This document shows, piece after piece, positions 43,171-61,280 of a stretch of 64,000 bases of DNA. Position numbers and translations under genes: made by a program. Location of the stretch: positions 186,001 through 250,000 of the forward strand of contig JACPYS010000015.1 of assembly GCA_016195915.1 (NCBI GenBank), given 5' to 3'. Every line of letters begins with the position of its first letter. Position 1 is the first letter of the stretch. Below the pieces are notes generated by a model, which saw only the letters and a list, made by a program, of their open reading frames with translations, did not search any database and had not been told where the DNA came from. Origin of the DNA: Betaproteobacteria bacterium (GTDB taxonomy: Bacteria > Pseudomonadota > Gammaproteobacteria > Burkholderiales > SG8-39).

Positions 43171-43662
43171 CTAACTCCGGCGCAGATGCGCGAGCGCACG
43201 CTCGATGAGCGCGGCGTCGGCCCGATCCTTCGGGCGCACGCCCTGCTTGGTCTTGAGCAGGCCTTCCAGATCGAGCACGCGCAGCGGCACGCCGTCGATG
43301 TCCACCGTGACAACGTGGCTCTTGAGTTCGTCCCAACTTCTGCCGGCAGCGGCGGGCAACACGTCCACCGTGATCTCGTCATTGATCCGGATTGCGTACT
43401 GTTTCTGGGTTGCGAACACATCGGGATCCGATTGCAGTTCCTTGGTCGCCTCATCCGGCAGCTTCGCGAGCGCAATGATCCAGCGCCTGCTGTTGGCCAC
43501 CGAAGGCTCGACAAGTATGTCCACATCCTCGGTGAAGCGGCTCAGCCCATGGGCTGCAAGGCCGTAACCGCCTAGCAGCGCGTACTCGACGCCGGACTCT
43601 TCGAACCAGCGTGCGATGCGAAGGACGTCATCCCAAGTCGCGGGACGGGTGTATTCAGCCAC
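43171..43662 (-). CDS. Nucleotidyltransferase (AbiEii/MNT-like)
   Basis: 163 residues. Nucleotidyltransferase fold: EYALLGGYGLAAHGLSRFTE followed by DVDILVEP, the GG...D-D metal-binding pattern; C-terminal RVLDLEGLLKTKQGVRPKDR. Such genes are usually toxin or antitoxin parts of AbiE-type or MNT-like modules. It overlaps the small upstream gene by 8 bases, the likely partner. Confidence 0.8.
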   Translation of the reverse strand: MAEYTRPATWDDVLRIARWFEESGVEYALLGGYGLAAHGLSRFTEDVDILVEPSVANSRRWIIALAKLPDEATKELQSDPDVFATQKQYAIRINDEITVDVLPAAAGRSWDELKSHVVTVDIDGVPLRVLDLEGLLKTKQGVRPKDRADAALIERALAHLRRS

Positions 43663-43891
43663 GCGACCGGGCCAGCGCGACCATGGCCTCGACCGTCCAG
43701 CGCTCCCTGTCGCGAATCATGTCGTCGTGGTTCGCATAGCGGATTACGCCCTTCGGCGTTCGCGTCAATTTTGCGGCCATCGCGGCAAGCGCCGCGCGCG
43801 CGGCAGCGCTCGGCGGGCGGCCGACCGGGAGCGTGAGACGGCGTCCGACCGTGCGAGCGATGGGCTGTTGATCGAGTGTATCGGTACCCAT
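43655..43891 (-). CDS. Small partner protein of the nucleotidyltransferase
   Basis: 78 residues, basic, with KLTRTPKGVIRYANHDDMIR near the C-terminus. It overlaps the nucleotidyltransferase start by 8 bases, which suggests translational coupling and a toxin-antitoxin role. Family not identified. Its 5' half overlaps the questionable 3' end of the ribbon-helix-helix gene. Confidence 0.6.
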   Translation of the reverse strand: MGTDTLDQQPIARTVGRRLTLPVGRPPSAAARAALAAMAAKLTRTPKGVIRYANHDDMIRDRERWTVEAMVALARSRG

Positions 43892-44148
43892 GCGGAGATT
43901 CTACGCCTCGCGGCTATACGCCGCGGTATCCGGCCTCGCGCTGATGCCGGACGCCGAGGCTTTCCGCCGGGGACTACTCGTACAAGGCGGCGCCTCCCCT
44001 CCGCGTGGAACGCCGCGCGCACTTCCTCGGCATCGAGCTTCTCGCAGATCGCCTCCAGCATCAGGGCATGCGCCGTCGTATCGCGCGATGCCGCCAGCCT
44101 CGCGAGCCGCTTCTTGAGATCATCGGAAACCCTGAGAGAAACCGCCAC
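43765..44148 (-). CDS. CopG-type ribbon-helix-helix protein, uncertain C-terminus
   Basis: The first ~50 residues are a typical RHH antitoxin/regulator (MAVSLRVSDDLKKRLARLAA, HALMLEAICEKLDAEEVRAA). After FHAEG the frame continues as arginine-rich sequence of low plausibility and overlaps the next gene by 127 bp. In a neighbouring frame the 3' part could read PAESLGVRHQREAGYRGV-stop, closer to usual RHH tails, so a small indel is suspected near 44000. As written it gives 127 residues. Confidence 0.5.
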   Translation of the reverse strand: MAVSLRVSDDLKKRLARLAASRDTTAHALMLEAICEKLDAEEVRAAFHAEGRRRLVRVVPGGKPRRPASARGRIPRRIAARRRISAWVPIHSINSPSLARSDAVSRSRSAARRALPRARRLPRWPQN

Positions 44149-44262
44149 GCGCGCACTCCGTATGACAAGTGAGATACCCAGACGCTAGCGCCGGCCTGTG
44201 CCGCAGTCAATCCGTCCGGCGGGGGGCGCGGCACTGCGCTGATTTCCGGTCCCAAGTGCTAG

Positions 44263-45270
<1,008 letters not shown>

Positions 45271-45278
45271 CCCGGCCC

Positions 45279-45303
45279 GCCGCTATCGCGATCTGATAGC
45301 GGC
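45279..45303. promoter_or_regulatory. Inverted repeat, copy A (candidate WYL operator)
   Basis: GCCGCTATC - GCGATCT - GATAGCGGC, 9-bp perfect arms and a 7-bp spacer, directly after the WYL gene. Same arms and spacer length as 46275-46299, with five of the seven spacer bases shared. A HIRAN fragment follows 54 bp later. Confidence 0.7.
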
Positions 45304-45356
45304 AGCCTTCACCATGGCGCGATGGATCAGCCGAGTCAGGAAATCCTTACGGCTCG

Positions 45357-45392
45357 GACGCCGTGCGCGTGGACTGGAACAGGCATAAGCTC
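45357..45392 (+). pseudogene. HIRAN-domain remnant A
   Basis: Twelve codons read DAVRVDWNRHKL, matching the HIRAN core in the larger remnant at 46377-46634 (NAVRVDWNGHKL). Surrounding codons are unrelated. Together with inverted repeat A it is the stub of a deleted HIRAN gene that once followed the WYL gene. Confidence 0.4.
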
Positions 45393-45472
45393 GCCGCATG
45401 GCCAGGGCGCCGATTGCCGACGTCCCGCTGCGCGGGGAATCCGGGCTCAGAGAAGCGGCGATTCGCGACGCG

Positions 45473-45940
45473 TCAGCGCGCAGAGCGCGCCCTGGCGCCC
45501 GCCCGGCGCGGCTTCGCCCGGTACGGCTTGCGCGGCTCGTGCGCCTCGCCTCGCGGGGCAATCCGCAGGCGCTCGCGCAGCCACGCGGCGAAGTCGCGCT
45601 CCGCGAGCTTGCCTTCGGCGAGTGCAAGCATCGCGACGTACTTCTCGTCGTCGGTCGCGACGAGCTCCGCGCCGTTCAGCGCGAGAAAGGTCCGGAAGGC
45701 GACGTGCGCAGTGCGCTTGTTGCCGTCGAGGAACGGATGGTTGCGCGCGAGCCCGTACGCGAGCGCTCCGGCGAGATCGGCGAGATCCGGCGCCGGATCG
45801 CCGTAGGCGTGCAGTTGCTGCGCCCGCGCGAGCGCCGATTCGAGCAGCCCTTCATCGCGCACCCCGGCGGTTCCGCCGTGCTCGGCGACCTGGCGGTCGT
45901 GGATGGCGAGAACCAGCGCCATCTCCAGCCAGACGATCAT
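45473..45940 (-). CDS. doc: Doc/Fic-family toxin
   Basis: 155 residues. Fic motif HPFLDGNKRTAHVAFRTFL around residue 68, with the Doc-like start EMALVLAIHDRQVAEHGGTA. Doc phosphorylates EF-Tu and stops translation. The AbrB-type antitoxin gene lies 9 bases upstream. The arginine-rich tail (PRRAGARARSAR) may be an extension. Confidence 0.9.
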   Translation of the reverse strand: MIVWLEMALVLAIHDRQVAEHGGTAGVRDEGLLESALARAQQLHAYGDPAPDLADLAGALAYGLARNHPFLDGNKRTAHVAFRTFLALNGAELVATDDEKYVAMLALAEGKLAERDFAAWLRERLRIAPRGEAHEPRKPYRAKPRRAGARARSAR

Positions 45941-45949
45941 CGCGCCGCT

Positions 45950-46174
45950 TCAACTCGCGGCGAGCTTGCGCAGAACGTTGCGGTCTTTCCGCATGATGCG
46001 CTCCGCGACCTCCATCTGGTTGGCGAACTTCGGATCGAAAGGGCTCAGCTTGACGCCGTCCGGGAGCTCGGTGGCGTAGAGCGCATCGCCCTTGCCGAGG
46101 CGCAGCCGCGCGAGCAGTTCCTTCGGCAGGACGATGCCGGCGGAATTGCCAACGGTCGTGATCTTGATCTTCAT
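45950..46174 (-). CDS. AbrB/MazE-type antitoxin
   Basis: 74 residues from ATG 46174, with GGAGGT 6 bases upstream. The swapped-hairpin AbrB domain is KITTVGNSAGIVLPKELLAR then LRLGKGDALYA; the C-terminal part (ANQMEVAERIMRKDRNVLRK) would bind Doc. Partner of the doc gene. Confidence 0.88.
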   Translation of the reverse strand: MKIKITTVGNSAGIVLPKELLARLRLGKGDALYATELPDGVKLSPFDPKFANQMEVAERIMRKDRNVLRKLAAS

Positions 46175-46194
46175 CGCAGTACCTCCGGCGCAGA

Positions 46195-46212
46195 TTATAA
46201 CGGACGTTATAA
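46195..46212. promoter_or_regulatory. Palindromic operator of the AbrB-Doc operon
   Basis: TTATAAC-GGAC-GTTATAA, a perfect 7-bp inverted repeat 20 bases upstream of the antitoxin ATG, at the expected promoter. Probable autorepression site. Confidence 0.65.
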
Positions 46213-46274
46213 GCCGGGGATAAGACCACGGGGCGCGCGTGACTGAAGCGTAACAGGCCGGCCAATGCCGGAGG

Positions 46275-46299
46275 GCCGCTATCGAGTTCTGATAGCGGC
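46275..46299. promoter_or_regulatory. Inverted repeat, copy B (upstream of HIRAN pseudogene)
   Basis: GCCGCTATC - GAGTTCT - GATAGCGGC. Identical arms to copy A, 77 bp before the HIRAN ATG. Also a possible promoter element for the HIRAN gene. Confidence 0.7.
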
Positions 46300-46376
46300 G
46301 GCTGCCAGACTGGTGTCCGGATGAAGCCGTCGCCAATGGGCTCGGCGTTTATTCACCCGACCCAGGGAGCACACTC

Positions 46377-46634
46377 ATGCCGCGCCGCGATTTTCTCGCT
46401 GCCCTCGCCCATCTCACTGCTCTGACGGCGATTTCGACGCCGGCTCGCTCAATACGAACGACGAGAACGCCGTGCGCGTGGACTGGAACGGGCATAAGCT
46501 TGGCTGCGTGCCGCGGATCCAGAACCACGCACTCGCCCAGTTGCTCGATCGCGGGCACCGCGCGCATCGAGGCGCTGCAGGCGAGCCGCGATCCGTGGCG
46601 GCGCGTGCAATTCGCGGTGATGCTGCAACTCTGA
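46377..46634 (+). pseudogene. HIRAN-domain protein, decayed (deletion and two frameshifts)
   Basis: Three parts in different frames: MPRRDFLAALAHLTALTA from ATG 46377 (GGAG 7 bases upstream), then DENAVRVDWNGHKLGCVPRI and QNHALAQLLDRG in a second frame, then ARIEALQASRDPWRRVQFAV and MLQL-stop back in the first frame. That is the order and ending of a complete HIRAN protein with an internal deletion (the LVREPDN-type segment is largely gone). HIRAN domains bind DNA ends and repair substrates and often travel with WYL and CRISPR genes. Confidence 0.75.
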
Positions 46635-46705
46635 GGGGGGAACCGCGCGATGCTCGTAATGCTGATTGCGGCAGGTGGGGCCAGCATTGAATACGCCATG
46701 GCAGA

Positions 46706-46825
46706 ATGGATCGACAATTCTTCGTTTTCCGCTGCTTCGCCGATTTCGACGGCCGCGTGACCATGCCGGTGGATGCTTTTAGCGGCGCAACGACACCGCT
46801 CGAATCGCGGGGGCTCCTTTCATGA
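46706..46825 (+). CDS. Small 39-codon open frame coupled to the DUF1016 gene
   Basis: MDRQFFVFRCFADFDGRVTM then PVDAFSGATTPLESRGLLS, ending in an ATGA overlap with the DUF1016 start. The overlap suggests a real coupled gene, but there is no family match and no strong ribosome-binding site. Confidence 0.3.
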   Translation: MDRQFFVFRCFADFDGRVTMPVDAFSGATTPLESRGLLS

Positions 46826-47964
46826 GCAAGGCAAGCGGGCCTCTCACGGGCTACGGCGCCTTCCTCGGCGAGATCAAGCAGCGGATCGCAGCCGCACGCG
46901 TCAGCGCCGCACGCGCAGTGAACCACGAGCTGGTTCGACTCTATTGGGATATCGGGCGCGGCATTGCGGAGAAACAGGTTCAGCTCGGTTGGGGGCAGGC
47001 CGTCATCGAGCGCCTGGCCGGGGATCTTCAGCGGGCGTTTCCCGGGACGACGGGCTTCTCTGCTCGAAACCTTCGCAATATGAAGCAGTTTTATGACGCT
47101 TATTCCCTGCCTTCAATTTGGCAACGGGCTGTTGCCAAATCGAGAGCGGTCAACAGAGGGACCGGGTTTCGGCAACAGGCTGTCGCCAAAATGGCTGCCG
47201 GGAAACCGGCTGAACTTCTGCCGCCGGTGCTCACGCAAGTTCCATGGGGACATCACCTTCAAATCCTCAATAAGGCGGGCTCCGCGCCTGCTCGCCTCCA
47301 TTACCTGCGCGCGACCGCGCAATTCGGCTGGAGCCGCAACGTGCTGCTCAACCAGATCAAGGCGAGGTCTTACGAGCGATCGCTCAAGGACGGCAAGGCG
47401 CACAACTTTCCGGCCGTGCTGCCCGAGCATCTGGCGGAACAAGCCGAGGAAGCGCTCAAGAGTTCCTACAACCTGGAGTTCCTGGGCATCCGGCGCGCGG
47501 TGAAAGAACGCGAGCTCGAGGATCGGCTGATCGATCGGTTGCGGGAATTCATCCTGGAGCTTGGCTACGGATTCTGCTACATCGGCCGGCAGTATCGGCT
47601 CGCATTGGGCGCGAACGAATACTTCATCGACCTGCTTTTCTATCACCGCTTCCTGAAAGCCCTGGTGGCGATGGAGCTCAAGCTGGGCGCCTTCGAGCCG
47701 GAGTTCGCCGGCAAGATGGATTTCTACCTCAACCTGCTGAACGAGAAGGAGCGCGCTCCGGATGACAACCCGTCCATCGGAATCATTCTTTGCGCCGAGA
47801 AGGACGATGTGGTCGTAGAGTTCTCCCTCAAGAGCAAAACCAACCCCATCGGCGTCGCCCGATACGAGCTCACGGACAAGCTGCCGAGAGAGCTCAAGGG
47901 CAAGCTCCCCAGCGAGCAAGAGCTGCGGCGCGCGCTGCTGGCTGACCTGGCGAAGGACCTCTGA
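46822..47964 (+). CDS. DUF1016 (YhcG-type) PDDEXK nuclease
   Basis: 380 residues. DUF1016_N at ~10-90 (ARAVNHELVRLYWDIGRGIA) and the C-terminal PD-(D/E)XK domain (YFIDLLFYHRFLKALVAMEL then K), ending EYxLTDKLPRELKGKLPS. YhcG-like proteins associate with DNA-protein crosslink repair and restriction or defence loci. Between NMKQFYDAY and LLPPVLTQVPWGHH there are about 35 extra residues encoded by hairpin-rich DNA, an in-frame insertion. Confidence 0.88.
   Translation: MSKASGPLTGYGAFLGEIKQRIAAARVSAARAVNHELVRLYWDIGRGIAEKQVQLGWGQAVIERLAGDLQRAFPGTTGFSARNLRNMKQFYDAYSLPSIWQRAVAKSRAVNRGTGFRQQAVAKMAAGKPAELLPPVLTQVPWGHHLQILNKAGSAPARLHYLRATAQFGWSRNVLLNQIKARSYERSLKDGKAHNFPAVLPEHLAEQAEEALKSSYNLEFLGIRRAVKERELEDRLIDRLREFILELGYGFCYIGRQYRLALGANEYFIDLLFYHRFLKALVAMELKLGAFEPEFAGKMDFYLNLLNEKERAPDDNPSIGIILCAEKDDVVVEFSLKSKTNPIGVARYELTDKLPRELKGKLPSEQELRRALLADLAKDL
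47116..47140. repeat. Palindromic insertion inside the DUF1016 gene
   Basis: ATTTGGCAAC-GGGCT-GTTGCCAAAT, a perfect 10-bp inverted repeat in coding sequence; a degraded second copy starts near 47168 (CGGCAACAGGCTGTCGCC). The protein stays in frame. Confidence 0.7.
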
Positions 47965-48202
47965 TGGCCGATCTGCGGGCAGGTCTTCCGCGGCGACCGG
48001 CATCGCCGGGCGATGCTCGAGGACCGGCGCGGCCCTCGAAGAGGCGCCCGACTGGCGCCCGCGGCGCTGTGCGAGCTGCACGCACATACTCCGTCATCGG
48101 CGATGACGGAAAGGGGTAAGCGCCGAGTATCACCGATTGACGAACGAATTCGAGGAGAATCGAGCGGTATGTCCGCCCCTTGCGCACCGGGAAACGATTC
48201 AC
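47965..48202. other. Gap between DUF1016 and the cas region
   Basis: 238 bp without a supported gene. It should hold the promoter of the small gene and the cas operon. No repeat array is present. Confidence 0.4.
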
Positions 48203-56293
<8,091 letters not shown>

Positions 56294-56304
<11 letters not shown>

Positions 56305-56737
56305 AACAACAGGGTCGCGGATCATGATGCTCGTTGAGAGTGACCTCGAACCCGCCAATATCCGCGGCGGGAGAAGGCGTGAGCACAATCGTCACGCGCA
56401 CTTCATTCCGCTGTCACTCGAAGCGCGGAACCGGGGACGCATCGATCATGTCCTGGTGTACGCGCCGATGGGCTTTCGGGAAATCCCGCAGCCTGCGCTG
56501 CGTCGTCTCCGCAAGACCTGGGCGAAGGGGACCGACGACATTGCCGTCACGCTTCTGGGCATCGGGAGCCGGGAGGCTTTCCTCGAAGTCGGAGGCAACG
56601 CGATCCCGGAGCTCGCATCGAGTGCGACATGGGTAAACCAGACTCCGTTCATCCCACCCCGTTTTCTCAAAGCCAATGGGAAAGATTCGCTCGAGGGTCA
56701 GGTGCGCGCGGAGCTTCGCCGGCGAGGGCGAGCATGA
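56294..56737 (+). pseudogene. csb2 fragment 1 (middle-to-C-terminal part)
   Basis: From about 56366 the translation RREHNRHAHFIPLSLEARN, GRIDHVLVYAPMG and QVRAELRRRGRA parallels Csb2 [31 protein letters not shown] and [12 protein letters not shown]. Residues TPFIPPRFLKANGKDSLEGQ resemble csb2 of another I-G clade rather than the neighbour. The N-terminal Cas5 half and the [12 protein letters not shown] end are absent. An intact 147-codon frame, but not a whole Csb2. Confidence 0.7.
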
Positions 56738-57749
56738 CCCGAGCCGCTGACGTTCGCCGCCGTCAAGCGACTCGTCGCCGCAGGGGAGTCGGAGACGCTG
56801 GAACTCAAGCGGACGACCGGCGAGCTGCGCGAGGCGGGGCAGACGCTCTGCGGATTCCTCAACCAGCGCGGCGGCGGTGCGCGATATCGACCCGGCGCCG
56901 CAGGTGGACGTCCGGCGCATCGATGCCGGCGGCGCACCGCAGCCTGATCGTGCTTCGCGCGGGCGCCGGCAGCGCGGCGCCATACACGTACGATGGCCGG
57001 CCGTTCATTCGGATCGGGAGCACGACGCGCCGGATGAAGCGCGAAGAGTACGAGCGGCTGCTGCTGGCGCGGCTCCACGCGCGGCACCGGTGGGAGACGC
57101 TCCCGGCGACCGGCTGGTCCATCGCGGATATGGATGCGGACGAGATCCGGCTCGCGCGGTTCCGCGGGGTCACGAAGTCGGAGTTCATCGACAACCGCCA
57201 GTTCCAGGGCCATGCCTTCGCGTTGTTGCGGCAGGCCGACGCGTTCTTCGACATGCACCTCCCCGTGGCGAGCCGGATCGTCTCCGGACGGAAGCGCCGG
57301 GAGGACCGGCCCCAGTACCCGCCCGAGGCCCTGCGCGAGGCGCTGGTGAACGCTCTCTGCCACCGCGACTACACCGAGGCGGGGGCCTCCGTCGGCGTGG
57401 CGATCTTCGACGACCGGATCGAGGTGTGGAGCTGGGGCCGACTCCCCGGTGACCTGACGCCGGAGAAGCTCCGCATTGATCACCCCTCGGTCCGGCGGAA
57501 CGAGCTTCAATCGCCGATGCGTTCTACCGGCGGGGCTACATCGAGAATTGGGGGCGCGGCACGCAGAAGATCATCCGGCTGCGCCAGGAGGCGAAGCTTC
57601 CGGAACCGGATTTCCTGGAAAGATCCGGTGAGATAGGCGTGAGGTTCTGGTCGGCGACGGCGGTCGCGGGCAGCGAGGCGGCCCTGCCTCGCCGGCAGCG
57701 CGAGGTGCTCAAGGCGCTGGCGTTCACCCGATACCGGCTGGCGCAATAG
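56738..57749 (+). pseudogene. Schlafen/AlbA_2-type ATP-binding protein, decayed copy 1
   Basis: Pieces in changing frames: PLTFAAVKRLVAAGESETLE and LKRTTGELREAGQTLCGFLN (AlbA_2 start, in the frame of csb2 fragment 1 after its stop), then YTYDGRPFIRIGSTTRRMKR, RFRGVTKSEFIDNRQFQGHA, ALREALVNALCHRDYTEAGA and VAIFDDRIEVWSWGRLPGDL, then after a frameshift near 57510 ADAFYRRGYIENWGRGTQKI to FTRYRLAQ-stop. Internal deletions remove the rest of the AlbA_2 domain and the segment after DADEIR. Family: predicted transcriptional regulators/ATP-binding proteins. Confidence 0.7.
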
Positions 57750-57924
57750 CGTGCTGAGCCGAATCGCGACATCGGGTTCGCGAAGGGGTTCGCGATTGTT
57801 CGCGATGGCTCGCGAGGCAACTCCGCTACCGCTTGCATCGATGTGGCCAGCCAGTCGTCCTGGTCAAGCACGATGCAGGTGAGCTCGGCGGGCGCGACCC
57901 GCCGCCCGCCCAGTGCGGAGACGC

Positions 57925-58326
57925 TCAAACTGCGATGACGGTAACGATTTGCTCGAGGCCGGCGAGGTCGGCCGGGTTCCTGGTGTAGAGCGGCAGGCCG
58001 TTGGCCGCCGCTGTCGAGGCGATGAGCAGGTCGGCCAGACGCGTTCGACTGGATCGTCCCGCTGCTTTTGTGGCGGCAAACACCCGGCCGTAGGTTCGGG
58101 CGGCCTCGGTGTCGAACGGCAGAGGGTCCCAGGTCGCCGCGGCCCACTGCAGCCGGTCCTGGCGCCGCGCTCTTTCCTGCTCGTCACTGGTGGCGTGAGG
58201 CCCGGCGGCCAGTTCGGCAAGGGTCACGGCAGCAATGGCAGATTCGTCGGGAAGCAAAGCGGGATCGACCAGGTCGTGGTCCACCACTACGGAGGTGTCC
58301 AGAACACCCCTGCTCGGCTCAGCCAT
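57925..58326 (-). CDS. PIN-domain toxin (VapC/FitB-like)
   Basis: 133 residues. PIN-domain acidic residues in GVLDTSVVVDHD, TLAELAAGPH, RLADLLIASTAAANGLPLYT and NPADLAGLEQI. RNase toxin partner of the Phd-type antitoxin, whose gene it overlaps by 8 bases. Confidence 0.88.
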   Translation of the reverse strand: MAEPSRGVLDTSVVVDHDLVDPALLPDESAIAAVTLAELAAGPHATSDEQERARRQDRLQWAAATWDPLPFDTEAARTYGRVFAATKAAGRSSRTRLADLLIASTAAANGLPLYTRNPADLAGLEQIVTVIAV

Positions 58327-58567
58327 CGGCGGACTGGTCTACCACCGCATCGAGATCGGCTCGCAAGCGGCCGGCGTCGACGCGGGGAGCCCGTCTCGCC
58401 GCACTGGCGATCACCCCTCGCGGCACGAACCTGCGCGGCGGAATCGGCCGGAGCTCGGCGACCGGCGCCCCATTCCGAGTGACAATAATCGTTTGTCCTG
58501 CCTGCACTTCCCGGAGTATTGCACCGGAGTCGTTGCGTAGCTCACGCTGGGTTATGACTCTGCTCAT
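58319..58567 (-). CDS. Phd/YefM-type antitoxin
   Basis: 82 residues from ATG 58567. RVITQRELRNDSGAILREVQ and GQTIIVTRNGAPVAELRP are the Phd/YefM DNA-binding half. It neutralises the PIN toxin and represses the operon. The start codon sits inside a palindrome. Confidence 0.88.
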   Translation of the reverse strand: MSRVITQRELRNDSGAILREVQAGQTIIVTRNGAPVAELRPIPPRRFVPRGVIASAARRAPRVDAGRLRADLDAVVDQSADG

Positions 58568-58602
58568 TGCGCGCAATGTAGCATCTGTAGCACTTTGTAG
58601 CA
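58565..58602. promoter_or_regulatory. Palindrome and triple TGTAGCA repeat at the antitoxin start
   Basis: CATTGCGCGCAATG (58565-58578) is a perfect 14-bp palindrome covering the ATG. TGTAGCA follows at 58577, 58586 and 58596 (steps of 9 and 10 bp); read on the gene strand these are TGCTACA repeats just upstream. A likely operator. Confidence 0.5.
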
Positions 58603-58703
58603 AGCGGAGATCCCCAGAGGGTAGAGCGCGCAGTTCGACATGGGGGAGGACGGTATGAGCCAAGCTCCCGAGCGACCACAAACCAGATCCGGCGGGACCC
58701 GGT

Positions 58704-59992
<1,289 letters not shown>

Positions 59993-60029
59993 AATCATGT
60001 TCCGCATCCGGTCTTCGAAAAGGCGACAG

Positions 60030-60260
60030 ATGAATCCGCTCAAGCGAATCACGCTCGACCCGGCGGTCATGGGCGGCAAGCCCTGCATCCGCCGCATGCG
60101 CGTCACCGTGGGCATGATCGTAGGCCTGTATGCCTCCGGCCGCACCGAGCAGGAGATTCTCAAGGCCTATCCCTATCTAGAGCCGGAGGATCTGCGCGAA
60201 GCGCTGGCGTATGCAGCCTGGCGGGTCGAGGAGGTCGAGGTTCCGCTGGCGAATCCGTGA
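60030..60260 (+). CDS. DUF433 antitoxin
   Basis: 76 residues from ATG 60030. KRITLDPAVMGGKPCIRRMR and VTVGMIVGLYASGRTEQEIL then AYPYLEPEDLREALAYAAWR is the DUF433 HTH family, antitoxin to DUF5615 PIN-like toxins. A toxin start follows 24 bases later. Confidence 0.9.
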   Translation: MNPLKRITLDPAVMGGKPCIRRMRVTVGMIVGLYASGRTEQEILKAYPYLEPEDLREALAYAAWRVEEVEVPLANP

Positions 60261-60284
60261 CGCTAGTTTCCTGGCCTCGGAGTT

Positions 60285-60548
60285 ATGAGGATACTCGTGG
60301 ACATGAACCTGTCGCTGGATTGGTGCCGGATCCTGCGCGAGCACGGGTGGGAGGCGGCGCACTGGCTGGATATCGAAAGTCGCACTGCGCCGAAATGCGT
60401 TCGTCTGACGCCACTGCCAAGGCAATTCTCGAACAGCTTCGACGTGAGTGGCGTGGACGAGGCGCAGGGTTTCCCGAGGTTGTGGAGATTCGCGAGTCGG
60501 CCTCTCGTCGGTCACGTGATGCCCGGGAAACGGCGAGTGCTAGAATGA
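60285..60548 (+). pseudogene. DUF5615 PIN-like toxin, truncated and joined to csb2 fragment 3
   Basis: Residues 1-37 (MRILVDMNLSLDWCRILREH, GWEAAHWLDIESRTAP) are the DUF5615 N-terminus. The rest is not toxin. From 60404 to 60496, in the frame one base over, the DNA encodes SDATAKAILEQLRREWRGRG and AGFPEVVEIRE, 21 of 31 residues matching Csb2 around its [14 protein letters not shown] segment. So the toxin is broken by csb2-derived DNA and should be inactive. Confidence 0.7.
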
Positions 60549-60569
60549 CCTATCTGGTTAACTAAGTGC

Positions 60570-60824
60570 ATGGCCATGGACAAACTCAGCGTGTTCGAGG
60601 CAAAGGCGCGGTTCTCCGAAGTGGTCAGCCGGGCTGAGGAAGGAAAGCAGACCGTGATCACCAAGCGCGGCACGGCCGTTGCGCGCGTCGTGCCGGAAAG
60701 AAAGCGGCGCTCGGAGCGCTGGGACCGCTCGCAGGCCGTTGACCGGATCGTCGAGTTCAGCAAGACCTGCCGTCTGCCCCGCAAGATCGTACTCGGGAAG
60801 TTGATCGAGGAGGGCAGGCTGTAG
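60570..60824 (+). CDS. Phd/YefM-type antitoxin
   Basis: 84 residues. LSVFEAKARFSEVVSRAEEG and KQTVITKRGTAVARVVPERK are classic Phd. The C-terminal FSKTCRLPRKIVLGKLIEEG would wrap the toxin. Stop and toxin start share a base (TAGTG). Confidence 0.92.
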   Translation: MAMDKLSVFEAKARFSEVVSRAEEGKQTVITKRGTAVARVVPERKRRSERWDRSQAVDRIVEFSKTCRLPRKIVLGKLIEEGRL

Positions 60825-61225
60825 TGCCGCTGATCGCGGATGCGAGCGTCACCGTCGCCTGGTTCGTGCGCAATCAAGCGAGCAGCTACACGGATCGCAT
60901 CAGGCGACTGGCACGCAGGGAGCAGCTGCATGTGCCGGCCGTCTGGCCGCTCGAATTCGCGAACGCGCTCTGGCAGCTTCAGCGCCGCAGGCTGCTGTCG
61001 GGCCGGCAGGCCGATACGATCATTGATCTCGCCGAACCCCTGGATATCGTCGTGCATGAGGAGACGCTACCGGCGCGCCGTCTGCTGGCGATCGCGAGGG
61101 ATCACGACCTGAGCGCTTACGACGCTTCTTATCTCGATCTCGCGCTGCGACTTCGCTATCCGGTGGCCTGTCGCGACGGTCCTCTGAAGGAAGCGCTTCG
61201 CGTGGCCGGCTCGAAGTTCGCTTAG
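60824..61225 (+). CDS. vapC: PIN-domain toxin (VapC)
   Basis: 133 residues from GTG 60824. Acidic residues in LIADASVTVAWF, WPLEFANALW, LSAYDASYLDLALRLRYPVA and CRDGPLK. Ribonuclease toxin of the preceding Phd antitoxin. Intact pair inside the cas locus. Confidence 0.92.
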   Translation: MPLIADASVTVAWFVRNQASSYTDRIRRLARREQLHVPAVWPLEFANALWQLQRRRLLSGRQADTIIDLAEPLDIVVHEETLPARRLLAIARDHDLSAYDASYLDLALRLRYPVACRDGPLKEALRVAGSKFA

Positions 61226-61280
61226 CGCGGGTGCGTACCCGCCCGATGCAGTCGTTCGCCGCCCCTGAACCAGGCACGCA

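Noticed and set aside
46564-46926. Minus-strand open frames across the HIRAN and DUF1016 starts
   Set aside because: They are antisense to sequences with recognisable HIRAN and DUF1016 residues and show no motifs.
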